Shown here piece by piece: positions 24,232 through 33,302 of a stretch of DNA of 64,000 bases; the first letter of the stretch is position 1; each line of letters begins with the position of its first letter. Where the stretch lies: contig NZ_JAIUZY010000004.1 in assembly GCF_020171625.1 (NCBI RefSeq), forward strand, positions 1 to 64,000, written 5' to 3'. The stretch is from Salipiger bermudensis (GTDB lineage: Bacteria; Pseudomonadota; Alphaproteobacteria; Rhodobacterales; Rhodobacteraceae). The notes beneath the pieces were generated by a model. That model was not told the DNA's origin, did no database searches, and saw nothing but the letters and a program-made list of their open reading frames with translations. The position numbers and the translations under genes are program-made.

Positions 24232-25986
24232 ATGACACGTCAGATGACCGGAGCGAAAATGGTGGTTCAGGCCCTCAAGGATCAGGGTGTGGACACGGTA
24301 TTCGGCTATCCCGGCGGCGCCGTTCTACCGATTTATGACGAGATCTTTCAGCAGAACGACATCCAGCACATCCTCGTCCGTCACGAACAGGCCGCGGTGC
24401 ACGCTGCCGAAGGCTATGCCCGCTCGACCGGCAAGGTCGGTGTTGCGCTCGTCACCTCGGGCCCCGGTGCGACCAACGCGGTCACCGGCCTCACCGATGC
24501 GCTGATGGACTCGATCCCGATCGTCGTGCTTTCGGGCCAGGTGCCCACCTTCATGATCGGCTCGGACGCCTTTCAGGAGGCCGACACCGTCGGCATCACC
24601 CGACCCTGCACCAAGCACAACTGGCTGGTGAAGGACACCGCGGACCTGTCCTCGGTGCTCCATCAGGCATTCCACGTCTCGGCCTCGGGCCGCCCCGGCC
24701 CGGTGCTGGTCGACATCCCCAAGGACGTGCAGTTCGCCAGCAGCAGCTATACGCCCAAGCCCAAGGCGCCGGTCGGCCACTACCAGCCGCAGGTCAAGGG
24801 CGACATGGAGACCATCACCGCGCTGGTCGAGGCGATCGAGACCGCCGAGCGCCCGGTGTTCTACACCGGCGGCGGCGTGATCAATTCCGGCCCGGCGGCG
24901 AGCCAGCTCCTGCGCGAGCTGGTCGAGGCCACCGGCATTCCGATCACCTCGACCCTGATGGGCCTCGGGTCCTACCCCGCGTCCGGCAAGAACTGGCTCG
25001 GGATGCTGGGGATGCACGGTCTCTACGAGGCCAACCTCGCAATGCATGGCTGCGACCTGATGATCAACATCGGCGCCCGCTTCGACGACCGCATCACCGG
25101 CCGGCTCGACGCGTTCTCGCCGAAGTCGAAGAAGGCGCATATCGACATCGACCCGTCCTCGATCAACAAGGTCATCAAGACCGACCTGCCGATCGTCGGC
25201 GACGTGGGTCACGTGCTCGAGGACATGCTCAAGGTGTGGAAGGCGCGCGGTCGCAAGGTCAACCGCGAGGCGCTGGCCAAGTGGTGGCGCCAGATCGAGG
25301 AGTGGAAGCAGGTCAAGTGCCTGTCCTACAAGGGCTCCGAGACCACGATCAAACCGCAATACGCGCTCGAGCGGCTCGAGGCGCTGACCAAGGGGCGTGA
25401 TCGCTACATCACCACCGAGGTCGGGCAGCACCAGATGTGGGCGGCGCAGTATCTCGGCTTCGAGGATCCCAACCGCTGGATGACCTCCGGCGGCCTCGGC
25501 ACCATGGGCTACGGCTTCCCCGCTTCCGTCGGCGTGCAGGTCGCGCACCCGGAGGCGCTGGTGATCAACGTCGCGGGCGAGGCCTCGTGGCTGATGAACA
25601 TGCAGGAGATGGGCACCGCGGTGCAGTATCGCCTGCCGGTCAAGCAGTTCATCCTCAACAACGAGCGGCTGGGAATGGTGCGCCAGTGGCAGCAGCTGCT
25701 GCATGGCGAGCGCTATTCCTCGAGCTGGTCCGAGGCGCTGCCCGATTTCGTCAAGCTCGCCGAGGCGTTCGGCGCCAAGGGCATCATCTGCAAGGATCCC
25801 GCCGATCTCGACGACGCGATCATGGAGATGCTGAACCACGACGGCCCGGTGATCTTCGACTGCCTCGTCGAGAAGCACGAGAACTGCTTCCCGATGATCC
25901 CGTCGGGTGAGCCGCACAACAAGATGCTGCTCGGCGATGCTCAGGCCACCAACGCCATCGCCGGCAAGGGCGCCGTGCTGGTCTGA
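24232..25986 (+). CDS. ilvB: Acetolactate synthase large subunit
   Basis: A 584-residue TPP enzyme that makes acetolactate or acetohydroxybutyrate, the first common step of valine, leucine and isoleucine synthesis. Catalytic glutamate E52 is in VRHEQAAVHAAEGYA, and the TPP-site motif is AGEASWLMNMQEM...LNNERLGMVRQW. Here the usual GDG of the TPP motif reads GEA (E450), a conservative change that replaces the metal-binding aspartate with glutamate, while NN (476-477) is kept. It is preceded by an attenuator with a leader peptide. The small regulatory subunit ilvH follows after an unrelated acyltransferase gene. Symbol could equally be ilvI. Confidence 0.93.
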   Translation: MTRQMTGAKMVVQALKDQGVDTVFGYPGGAVLPIYDEIFQQNDIQHILVRHEQAAVHAAEGYARSTGKVGVALVTSGPGATNAVTGLTDALMDSIPIVVLSGQVPTFMIGSDAFQEADTVGITRPCTKHNWLVKDTADLSSVLHQAFHVSASGRPGPVLVDIPKDVQFASSSYTPKPKAPVGHYQPQVKGDMETITALVEAIETAERPVFYTGGGVINSGPAASQLLRELVEATGIPITSTLMGLGSYPASGKNWLGMLGMHGLYEANLAMHGCDLMINIGARFDDRITGRLDAFSPKSKKAHIDIDPSSINKVIKTDLPIVGDVGHVLEDMLKVWKARGRKVNREALAKWWRQIEEWKQVKCLSYKGSETTIKPQYALERLEALTKGRDRYITTEVGQHQMWAAQYLGFEDPNRWMTSGGLGTMGYGFPASVGVQVAHPEALVINVAGEASWLMNMQEMGTAVQYRLPVKQFILNNERLGMVRQWQQLLHGERYSSSWSEALPDFVKLAEAFGAKGIICKDPADLDDAIMEMLNHDGPVIFDCLVEKHENCFPMIPSGEPHNKMLLGDAQATNAIAGKGAVLV

Positions 25987-26013
25987 GGACCGCACGGCCG
26001 GAGGGAGGCCAAG

Positions 26014-27042
26014 GTGAGCCCGGTCGCGACCGCCACGCGCGTTGATGCGCCCATCACCCCCGCCGCAGGGCGGGTGGCCTGGCTCGACCAGGCCAAGGGC
26101 GTGGGCATCGTGCTCGTGGTGGTTGGCCATTGCTGGCTGGGGCTGGCGGGATCGGGCATTCTGACCGATCCCGCCACCGTCGCGACCGTCGAGCAGCTGA
26201 TCTACAGCTTCCACATGCCGCTGTTCTTCCTGCTCTCGGGCTACACGTTCGAGGGCTGGGCGCGGCGGCGGAAGATCGGAGAGGCGCTCTGGAGCCGGGT
26301 GCTGCGACTGCTCTGGCCGCTGGTGCTGTGGACCTACGTGTTTGCCGCCTTCAAGATCGCGGCAGGCGCCGCCGCCAATTCGCCGGTCGGCCTCGACGCG
26401 CTGCTGGTGCTGCCGCTGCCACCGCAGAACCACCTGTGGTTCCTCTGGGCGCTGTTCCTCCTGCACGCGCTCGCGCTGCCGCTCTGCGCCCTGCCCCGGA
26501 GGCCGCTGCCCACCGTCGCGTGGGGCGGGCTGTTTCTCGCGGTGCTGGCGGTGGTGCTGTTCTCGGGCATCGATTTCGGCGTGCTGTTCAGCCCGGCCGC
26601 GATCCACGCCGCGGTCTTCGTCCTGGGCATCTGGCTGGCGCGCCTGTCGCTGCCGCGGTTCGGGTTTGCCGCAGGGTGTCTCGCGCTCGCGCTCTTTGCC
26701 GGGATCGACGCCGCGGGGCTGACGGTGCCGCACCTGCCCGACCGTCTCGGCCCCTATCTGCCGGTCTCCATCGCTCTGAGCCTGTGCCTGTGCGCGGCGC
26801 TGGCGGGGCTGGTGCCAGCCCGCAGCGCGCCGGGGCGCCTGCTCGCGTGGCTCGGCATCCTTTCGATGCCGATCTTCCTCGCGCACACGATCTTCTCTGC
26901 CGCCACGAGGGTGGCGCTGCAGCGCGTCAGCGATGACGCCACGCTGCACTTTGTCTCCGGCACCGCCATCGGCTTGGCGGGACCGATCCTATTGAACGCG
27001 CTGCTGCGCAAATTCGCCGACCCGCGCCTTGCCGGGTTCTGA
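26014..27042 (+). CDS. Acyltransferase 3 family membrane protein within the ilv operon
   Basis: A 342-residue protein with about ten hydrophobic helices starting with GTG; GAGGGAGG lies 6 nt upstream. The acyltransferase-3 signature is AWLDQAKGVGIVLVVVGHCW near the N-terminus (the histidine being the candidate catalytic residue) and IYSFHMPLFFLLSGYTF. The family O-acylates sugars, glycans and lipids, often on the cell surface, and helps modify LPS or antibiotics. It is inserted between ilvB (27 nt) and ilvH (16 nt), all on one strand, so it should be transcribed under the ilv attenuator. That neighbourhood is unusual and may be a lineage-specific insertion; its acceptor is unknown. Confidence 0.85.
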   Translation: MSPVATATRVDAPITPAAGRVAWLDQAKGVGIVLVVVGHCWLGLAGSGILTDPATVATVEQLIYSFHMPLFFLLSGYTFEGWARRRKIGEALWSRVLRLLWPLVLWTYVFAAFKIAAGAAANSPVGLDALLVLPLPPQNHLWFLWALFLLHALALPLCALPRRPLPTVAWGGLFLAVLAVVLFSGIDFGVLFSPAAIHAAVFVLGIWLARLSLPRFGFAAGCLALALFAGIDAAGLTVPHLPDRLGPYLPVSIALSLCLCAALAGLVPARSAPGRLLAWLGILSMPIFLAHTIFSAATRVALQRVSDDATLHFVSGTAIGLAGPILLNALLRKFADPRLAGF

Positions 27043-27058
27043 CCAGAAAGGAACGACC

Positions 27059-27622
27059 ATGTCCGCGCTACAGATCAAGAAGGGCTCGTCCAAGCATTCG
27101 GCCTACAACCTGCGCCCGACCTTCTCGGATGTGCAGGAGGCGCACACCATCACCGTGCTGGTCGAGAACGAGCCGGGCGTGCTGGCCCGCGTCATCGGCC
27201 TGTTCTCGGGCCGCGGCTACAACATCGACAGCCTGACCGTGGCCGAGGTCGACCACGAAGGCCACCTGTCGCGCATCACCATCGTCACCACCGGCACGCC
27301 GCAGGTGATCGAGCAGATCAAGGCGCAGCTCGGACGCATCGTCTCGGTGCGCGATGTGCACGACCTGACCGCCGAAGGCAGCTCGGTCGAGCGCGAGCTG
27401 GCGCTGATGAAGGTCTCCGGCAGTGGCGACAAGCGCGTCGAGGCGCTGCGGCTGGCCGATATCTTCCGCGCGCAGGTCGTCGACTCGACGCTGGAAAGCT
27501 TCATCTTCCAGCTCACCGGCGCCCCGGACAAGATCGACGCCTTCGCCGACCTGATGCGCCCTCTGGGCCTCGTGCAGGTCGCGCGCACCGGCGTCGCGGC
27601 CCTCTCGCGCGGCACCGCCTGA
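27059..27622 (+). CDS. ilvH: Acetolactate synthase small (regulatory) subunit
   Basis: A 187-residue ACT-domain protein that activates the large subunit and gives valine feedback inhibition. The N-terminal ACT domain reads HTITVLVENEPGVLARVIGLFSGRGYNIDSLTV, with the conserved NEPGVLARV effector loop; the C-terminal domain includes VVDSTLESFIFQLTGAPDKIDAF. An AAAGGAA site precedes the ATG at 27059. It ends the operon, followed 90 nt later by a strong terminator. Confident. Confidence 0.94.
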   Translation: MSALQIKKGSSKHSAYNLRPTFSDVQEAHTITVLVENEPGVLARVIGLFSGRGYNIDSLTVAEVDHEGHLSRITIVTTGTPQVIEQIKAQLGRIVSVRDVHDLTAEGSSVERELALMKVSGSGDKRVEALRLADIFRAQVVDSTLESFIFQLTGAPDKIDAFADLMRPLGLVQVARTGVAALSRGTA

Positions 27623-27712
27623 GCCCCTCGCCGCGCACGAATGACGGCCCGGACCGCTCAGAGAGCGCGCCCGGGCCGTATCTTCAGGGTCATGCCGAAG
27701 AGACAGACACAA

Positions 27713-27744
27713 AAACGCCCGGCCTTTTCGGAGGCCGGGCGTTT
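27713..27744 (+). terminator. Terminator after ilvH
   Basis: Long stem AAACGCCCGGCCT / AGGCCGGGCGTTT with a TTTCGG loop; the arms carry their own A and T tracts so it can work in both directions, serving also the convergent gene that ends at 27779. A second GC-rich hairpin lies at 27644-27678. Confidence 0.88.
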
Positions 27745-27778
27745 CTGCGTGAGTGGCGTGTGAGTGGTTGCCGCGAAA

Positions 27779-28150
27779 TCAGCTTACGTGAACCGCGCGG
27801 AGCGGTCCGGTCGTATAGGCGGGAATGCGACCCCGGAAAGGGATCACGTTCCCGGTCTCTTCTGGCACCGTCGGGCCGGTGTTTCGGGATGCATCAGCGT
27901 GTCGCAGCGCCTGAGCGAGACCGGGATAATGATTCTGCGCCAGCCGTCGGGGATTATGAGCGAGGCGCAGGTTCTCTTCCTGCTTGAGATCGAATTCGAT
28001 GAGATCGCCTTCGTCGAGCGAAACGCCGTCATGCACGTTCGACTCGGCGTCGTGATACAGCGCAAGGTCTCCGTGATCCTCGCACCAAATGACAGCTTTC
28101 TGATCTTTGCGGTCGGCCCAAAGCACGACCCCGTACATCGTCTGCGACAT
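27779..28150 (-). CDS. Conserved hypothetical protein, possible small beta-barrel
   Basis: A 123-residue soluble protein. The first 70 residues look like an OB or cold-shock-like barrel (MYGVVLWADRKDQKAVIWCED, then DGVSLDEGDLIEFDLKQEE), which would suit nucleic-acid binding, but this is my inference from the spacing of hydrophobic strands, not recognition of a family. The C-terminal third is polar, with a GNVIPFRGRIPAY tail. Start at MSQTMYG with GGGAACG upstream. Divergent from an XRE regulator across a 253-nt region holding a long palindrome. Confidence 0.6.
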   Translation of the reverse strand: MSQTMYGVVLWADRKDQKAVIWCEDHGDLALYHDAESNVHDGVSLDEGDLIEFDLKQEENLRLAHNPRRLAQNHYPGLAQALRHADASRNTGPTVPEETGNVIPFRGRIPAYTTGPLRAVHVS

Positions 28151-28260
28151 TTTCACGTTCCCAACAATTCGATGAGAACCAAGGTGGATCATTTTCGGGA
28201 CACATCACACTCCGCTAAACGTGTCTCTGGGTTGCAATTTGTGACAATTTCTATATTTCT

Positions 28261-28300
28261 TGATGCCAAGGCGCGTCAATTCTGACGCGACTTGGCGTCA
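28261..28300. promoter_or_regulatory. 18-bp inverted repeat upstream of the XRE regulator
   Basis: Arms TGATGCCAAGGCGCGTCA (28261-28278) and TGACGCGACTTGGCGTCA (28283-28300), separated by ATTC, match at 16 of 18 positions. It lies 103 nt before the XRE gene and 110 nt before the divergent small protein gene, in AT-richer sequence. No T-tract follows, so it looks like an operator rather than a terminator. Confidence 0.65.
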
Positions 28301-28403
28301 GACGGGAATTTTGTGTGTGTTTTCCCTGATTTGACGACAAGGTTTCGCCACAATTTTTCGGCCCTTGGCGGCTGTCCGGATACAAGTCGTGACAAACAGA
28401 CCC

Positions 28404-29201
28404 ATGAAACACCGGAGTCCGGCCGAATTGAGAGGCGTCTTTGGCGCGAATCTGCGTCAGCTCGGACAAAGTTCGGCATCTGTTTCGCAACTTTGCCGCG
28501 ACTTGGGTATCAACCGTACTCAATTTAACCGGTACCTTGCCGGAGAGAGCTTCCCGCGTCCAGACGTTCTTCACCGGATCTGCAATTTCTTCGGTGTTGA
28601 TGCGCGCATTCTGCTCGAACCGGTCGATGAGATCGGCGGAGACCCGAAAGGGCTGCTGCATCACCCCTATATCGCGGATTTCGTCGGCGGCGGTCTCGTC
28701 GTTCCAATCGCCGAGGACGAGTTTCCATCGGGCTTTTACCGGTTTTCCCGTGCCTCTTTCACCGATCCGGACAGCTTCATCGTCGGGCTGGTGCAAATTT
28801 CACGGCGCGACAATTTTGCCTTCCTGCGTGGCTTCGAGCCGAAAGCCGCGATGGAAATGCACGGCATGTCGACCGATGCGCCGACACGGGAGTTTCGCGG
28901 GTTGGTGATGCCGCAGGCGGAGGGGCTGGCAATTCTCGTGAGCCGGCGGGACTCGGTCACCAGTTCGTTCAACTACCTCGCGCGGATTCCGGCGCTCGCC
29001 AAGATCTACTGGGTCGGCTACACGCTGCGCACCATGCCCGAGAGCCCGACCACACGGCGTGCCGCGCGGCTGGTCTATGAGTATCTCGGCCACGACATGC
29101 ACCAGGTGCTCGCGACGGCCCGCAACGCGGGCTACGTCACCGAGGACAAGCTTCCAACGTTCCACCGCAAGCAGCTGCGGATCGGCGAGCCCTTCGTCTG
29201 A
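28404..29201 (+). CDS. XRE-family transcriptional regulator
   Basis: A 265-residue DNA-binding protein. The Cro/CI-type helix-turn-helix covers about residues 7-65 (FGANLRQLGQSSASVSQLCR, DLGINRTQFNRYLAGESFPR). The C-terminal 200 residues form a domain I do not recognise, with YIADFVGGGLVVPIAEDEFP and RFSRASFTDPDSFIVGLVQIS; it may bind a ligand. The start at 28404 (MKHRSPAEL) places the HTH near the N-terminus; the longer reading lacks support. The inverted repeat upstream suggests autoregulation and control of the divergent gene at 28150. Confidence 0.75.
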   Translation: MKHRSPAELRGVFGANLRQLGQSSASVSQLCRDLGINRTQFNRYLAGESFPRPDVLHRICNFFGVDARILLEPVDEIGGDPKGLLHHPYIADFVGGGLVVPIAEDEFPSGFYRFSRASFTDPDSFIVGLVQISRRDNFAFLRGFEPKAAMEMHGMSTDAPTREFRGLVMPQAEGLAILVSRRDSVTSSFNYLARIPALAKIYWVGYTLRTMPESPTTRRAARLVYEYLGHDMHQVLATARNAGYVTEDKLPTFHRKQLRIGEPFV

Positions 29202-29219
29202 GATCAGCGCCGCGTGGCG

Positions 29220-30050
29220 TCAGGCGGCGACAGGGTCGCCCGCCCCCTCGGGGGCCGCGCCAGACCTGATGAGGTCGTAGAGGTGCCATGTCGCATGACC
29301 GAGCAGCGGCAGCACGACAAAGAGACCCAGGAAGGCCGGCAGCATCGCCAGGAAGGTCGCCACGGCAATGAACGCGGCCCAGGCGAACATCACCACGGGG
29401 TGCGCCTGCACGTACTGGAACGAGGTGATCATCGCGGTGACGAAATCCACTTCACGATCGAGCAGCAAGGGCAGCGCCAGCACCGTGATCATGTAGAGCA
29501 GCGCTGCAAAGCCCGCCCCCACCACCGAGCCCACGCCCAGCATCGTCAGCCCCTCCGCGCTGAGATAGACATCGAAGCTCGTGGAGACGTTGGTCATCAC
29601 CGACAGCCCCAGGAACAGCGCAAAGATCATGTGCGCGAGGAAGAACCAGAACAGAAAGACGATCACGATCACCGCGCAGATCGAGGGCAGCTGACGCTTG
29701 GACTGGCGCAGCACGACCCCGAAGATCTGCGCCCAGTCCAAGGGCAGACCGTGCTCGAGCCTGCGGCTCACGTCGTAGAACCCGACCGCCGCGAACGGCC
29801 CCAGCAGCGGGAAGCCAATCGCCGCCAGCACCAGCCAGTAGCTTTGCCCTGTGGCCCAGGTGATCCAGCTCATGATCAGGCCGGCCAGCACGTAGAAGCC
29901 CGCGAAGACCAGCGCAAAGCCCGGTGCGCGCCGCATGTCGCGACCACCGCGGCGCAGCGCCTCCTTCAGCGTGGAAAAGCTGACCTCTCCGAGCGGCGGC
30001 ACGCCGTGCTGCGGCAGCTCTTGCATCGCGCCCCTCCCTGTCTCTGGCAT
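29220..30050 (-). CDS. DUF2189 family integral membrane protein
   Basis: A 276-residue inner-membrane protein with about six hydrophobic helices, beginning after a short N-terminal tail ([21 protein letters not shown], the DUF2189 lead-in). Conserved parts include [40 protein letters not shown] and [14 protein letters not shown]. The function of DUF2189 proteins is not known; they are often close to respiratory genes in related bacteria, which is not the case here. Two starts have good ribosome-binding sites: 30050 (chosen, GGGAGG) and 30026 (GGGAGGGG). It is convergent with the XRE regulator. Confidence 0.8.
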   Translation of the reverse strand: MPETGRGAMQELPQHGVPPLGEVSFSTLKEALRRGGRDMRRAPGFALVFAGFYVLAGLIMSWITWATGQSYWLVLAAIGFPLLGPFAAVGFYDVSRRLEHGLPLDWAQIFGVVLRQSKRQLPSICAVIVIVFLFWFFLAHMIFALFLGLSVMTNVSTSFDVYLSAEGLTMLGVGSVVGAGFAALLYMITVLALPLLLDREVDFVTAMITSFQYVQAHPVVMFAWAAFIAVATFLAMLPAFLGLFVVLPLLGHATWHLYDLIRSGAAPEGAGDPVAA

Positions 30051-30189
30051 CCCGAACCTCCCTCTCGCACGTCCTCGCCTCCGGGTCAGAGTGTAACCCG
30101 GACCCCGTGGCCCCGCGCAAGATCTCCGCGCGCGGAAATGTTCCCAAGCGGCGCGAGGACAGGCCAGCGGTCTCGGCTGCCAGACGCGG

Positions 30190-31755
30190 TCAGAGCTGCC
30201 CGCCGATCGGCAAGAGCCCGTACAGCCGGCTGGTGAATGCCCGCCAGTGCGACATGATGGGCTCACCGCGGTGAAGCACCAGCGTCCGGGCATCGCGCCG
30301 TTCCTGCCAGAGCAGGTCGCCGTCGTCGTCCAGCGTGACCCGATAGGCGTTCTCGACGAGGGCCTTTCGGAACAGATCCGTCGCTTCGGTTGCCAAGGCG
30401 GGACTGTCGATCAGAATGCCCATCTCGGTGTTGATGCGGACCGAGCGCGGATCCCAGTTGAACGAGCCCACGAAAAGATGGCGCCGGTCGATGGCGAAGG
30501 CCTTGGTGTGTAGCGAGGACTGGGACGCGTCCAGTCCCAGCCGGACCCGGTCGGGCCGTGCGCTGTCGGCGCGCAGCTCCCAGAGCGCCACGTTCCGGCG
30601 GAGCAAAGCGCTGCGCCACAGCGCATAGTGTCCATAGACCGAGAGCACGTCGGTCGAGTCCATCGAGTTGGTCAGCACCGTCACCTCGACCCCGCGATCC
30701 GCAAGACCGCCAAGCAGGTCCACCCCCTTCCGCCGCGGCACGAAATAGGCCGAGGACACGAAGAGTTCCTCCTGCGCGCCGGTGATGTAAGGCAGGATCT
30801 GGCCGGTGACCGTTTCACTACTGCGCGCCCGTCGGCTCGACTTCTCCACCGGATCGGCAATCACCCGCGCCGGAACCCAGTTCAGCCGGGTCTTCGCCCC
30901 GGGGAGGAACGAGTCCCGCCCCGCCGCCAGCGCCTCACCGTAGGGCGTGCGCAGCGCTGCCTGCACGCGGCGCCCGAGCCGCTCGCGTGCCACGGCGAGC
31001 GACAGCCCGTCGCCCGCAACTGCCGCCACCGGCACGGCCTTCTCGCTATTCCAGTAGTCGTCGAAATGCCGGGAAACCTCGGCGGCCACCGGCCCTGCCG
31101 CCAGCAGGTCGAGATCGTTGTAGTTGCTCTCATCCTTGGCGGCGAAGTACTCGTCCCCGATATTGCGCCCGCCGACCAGCGTGACGACATTGTCGAAGGT
31201 CATCGACTTGTTGTGCATACGCCGGTTCACGCGCAGGAACTCGAGCGCGGCCACCACCGGCCGCGCGAGGCCGCGCGGGAACGGGTTGAACAGGCGGATC
31301 TGCACGTTGGGATGCCGGGCCAGCGCGGACAGGATGTCGTCATAGGCCGCCGCATCCATGTCATCGAGCAGCAACCGCACGCGCACGCCGCGATCCGCCG
31401 CGCGCATCAGCTGGCCGACGAAGAGATGACCGGAGGGATCGTCATGCAGAAGGTAATACTGCGCGTCGATGCTGCGCTCGGCGCGCTCTGTCAGTCCCAG
31501 CCGCAACGCCAGCGCGGTGGGACCGTCGCTCACCAGCGCCACGCCGGAGCGCCCATCGCCCGGATCGCCAAGCGCCCTCACCTGCCGCCCAAGCCGGGTG
31601 CCCTCGCTCTGTGTGAACGCGACGCTTTGCTGCCTGGGATAGTCCGCGCGCCATGCCGCGGCGCAGCCGGAAAGCAACGACAGGGCCAGAAGGCCTGCCA
31701 TCAGCCACAGGCCGCGGCGCCCTTTCCCGGCCGCTGTCATGATCGTGTCGCTCAT
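30190..31755 (-). CDS. Phospholipase D-family lipoprotein, cardiolipin synthase-like
   Basis: A 521-residue PLD-superfamily protein. The N-terminus is a lipoprotein signal ([10 protein letters not shown], lipid on C31), so it is anchored to a membrane facing the periplasm. Two HKD motifs are intact: HNKSMTFDN around H181 and HTKAFAIDR around H416, each with the following GG/GS-N segment ([21 protein letters not shown]). This is the plan of ClsC/YmdC-type cardiolipin synthases and related phosphatidyl transferases. No partner gene of the ymdB type is adjacent. A phosphodiesterase acting on another periplasmic substrate is the main alternative. Confidence 0.82.
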   Translation of the reverse strand: MSDTIMTAAGKGRRGLWLMAGLLALSLLSGCAAAWRADYPRQQSVAFTQSEGTRLGRQVRALGDPGDGRSGVALVSDGPTALALRLGLTERAERSIDAQYYLLHDDPSGHLFVGQLMRAADRGVRVRLLLDDMDAAAYDDILSALARHPNVQIRLFNPFPRGLARPVVAALEFLRVNRRMHNKSMTFDNVVTLVGGRNIGDEYFAAKDESNYNDLDLLAAGPVAAEVSRHFDDYWNSEKAVPVAAVAGDGLSLAVARERLGRRVQAALRTPYGEALAAGRDSFLPGAKTRLNWVPARVIADPVEKSSRRARSSETVTGQILPYITGAQEELFVSSAYFVPRRKGVDLLGGLADRGVEVTVLTNSMDSTDVLSVYGHYALWRSALLRRNVALWELRADSARPDRVRLGLDASQSSLHTKAFAIDRRHLFVGSFNWDPRSVRINTEMGILIDSPALATEATDLFRKALVENAYRVTLDDDGDLLWQERRDARTLVLHRGEPIMSHWRAFTSRLYGLLPIGGQL

Positions 31756-31837
31756 CGCCCTGCCCCGGCAATTATGCCAGCAAGACTAGCGGGCGCTCAA
31801 AGACCCGGCAAGCACCCCGTCGGGGCGCGGTCCGATC

Positions 31838-32959
31838 TCAGTCCGCCTGAGCGTCGGCGCGGCTCTTGCCGGCCGCCTTCTGCGCCAGCGTGGCCCCCAT
31901 GAACGGATCGAGATCGCCGTCCAGCACGCCTTGCGTGTCCGAGGTCTCGTGGCTGGTGCGCAGGTCCTTCACCATCTGGTAGGGCTGCAGCACGTAGGAG
32001 CGGATCTGGTTGCCCCAGCCGGCATCGCCCTTGGCTTCGTGCTGGGCGTTGATCTCGGCGTTCCGACGGTCGAGCTCCATCTGGTAGAGACGCGATTTCA
32101 GCGCTTTCATGGCGATGTCGCGGTTCTGGTGCTGCGATTTCTCGGAGCTGGTCACCACGATGCCGGTGGGGATGTGGGTGATCCGCACTGCCGAGTCGGT
32201 GGTGTTGACGTGCTGGCCGCCGGCGCCGGACGAACGGTAGGTGTCGACCCGGATATCCGACGGGTTCACGTCGATCTCGATGTTGTCGTCGACCACCGGG
32301 TAGACCCACACTGAGGCAAACGACGTTTCGCGCGTGCCCTTTCCGAAGGGCGAAATCCGCACCAGCCGGTGCACGCCGCTCTCGGATTTCAGCCAGCCAT
32401 AGGCGTTGGTGCCGGAGATCTTGTAGGCCACCGACTTGGTGCCCGCCTCGGCGCCCGCTTCCTCCGATTGCAGCTCGACCTCGTAGCCACGCTTCTCGGC
32501 CCAGCGGACATACATCCGCTGCAGCATCGCGGCCCAGTCGCAGGCCTCGGTGCCACCGGCGCCGGCGTTGATCTCGAGGAAGGTGTCGTTGCCGTCGGCC
32601 TCGCCGTCGAGCAGCGCCTCGAGCTCCTTCTGACCGGCCTTCTCGGCCAGCGCCCTGAGCGCGGTCTCGGCCTCGGAGACGACTTCGTCATCCTCTTCCA
32701 TCTCGCCCAGCTCGATCAGCTCGACATTGTCCGACAGCTCCTGCTTGATCGAGCTATAGGTCTCCATCGCATCGACGAGGAACTGGCGGTCGCGCATCAG
32801 CTTCTGGGCCGCCTGCGGATCGTCCCAGAGATTGGGATCCTCGACGCGGGCATTGAACTCCTCGAGCCGGTGCGGCGCGGTCTCCCAGTCGAGCCGCTGG
32901 CCAAGCAGGTCGAGCGATTTCTCGATCTTTTCGACATTCTTCTGGGTCTCGGCACGCAT
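31838..32959 (-). CDS. prfB: Peptide chain release factor 2
   Basis: A 373-residue RF2 that recognises UGA and UAA stop codons and triggers hydrolysis on the ribosome. The codon-recognition motif is SPF ([15 protein letters not shown]), distinguishing RF2 from RF1, and the catalytic motif is SGAGGQHVN. The frame is continuous from [12 protein letters not shown] see no internal UGA or CTTTGA-type slippery site near codon 26, so the programmed frameshift that regulates RF2 in many bacteria is absent. It follows mrcA and amiC on the same strand, an order common in alphaproteobacteria. Confidence 0.94.
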   Translation of the reverse strand: MRAETQKNVEKIEKSLDLLGQRLDWETAPHRLEEFNARVEDPNLWDDPQAAQKLMRDRQFLVDAMETYSSIKQELSDNVELIELGEMEEDDEVVSEAETALRALAEKAGQKELEALLDGEADGNDTFLEINAGAGGTEACDWAAMLQRMYVRWAEKRGYEVELQSEEAGAEAGTKSVAYKISGTNAYGWLKSESGVHRLVRISPFGKGTRETSFASVWVYPVVDDNIEIDVNPSDIRVDTYRSSGAGGQHVNTTDSAVRITHIPTGIVVTSSEKSQHQNRDIAMKALKSRLYQMELDRRNAEINAQHEAKGDAGWGNQIRSYVLQPYQMVKDLRTSHETSDTQGVLDGDLDPFMGATLAQKAAGKSRADAQAD

Positions 32960-33302
32960 GGCGGTCTCTTTTCGGGAAAACTGTGGTCAGGGGGACATAA
33001 ACCAGCGCCGCCTCCCCTTCAAGCGCCCGCCGTCCGTTGTGTGCGGGCAAGGCCGGTCGCGGCCTCCCGCATGGCCCCGCCACGAGGCTCTGTCCCTCAT
33101 ATGCGACCCGCCCAGGAAGACCAACCGCCCCCGCGCAATGTCCCCCAACCTGCGCCAGCGCCCGCTCTTCTCTGGTTCAAAAATACCTCGGGGGGAACGC
33201 GCGCCCCGCGCGCGTGGGGGGCAGCGCCCCCCCAACCGGTCCGTTCGCGAAGGCGAACGGACATCCAGCCCCCCAACGCAGCGAAAACGGCGCGCTGGAA
33301 GC
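32960..33302. other. 343-nt intergenic region with palindromic element copy 3
   Basis: Between prfB and mrcA. At 33176-33262 it carries TTCAAAAATACCTCGGGGGG, then CGCGCG-CCC-CGCGCG-like and GGGGGGCAGCGCCCCCC hairpins and CCGTTCGC-GAAG-GCGAACGG (33241-33260), a perfect hairpin. Same family as the elements near 6456 and 16220. Probably terminates mrcA, with the prfB promoter in the remaining 200 nt. Confidence 0.65.

Noticed and set aside
24325-26949. Minus-strand open frame of 874 codons across ilvB and the acyltransferase gene
   Set aside because: Antisense shadow with highly biased composition spanning two unrelated genes; no ribosome-binding site.
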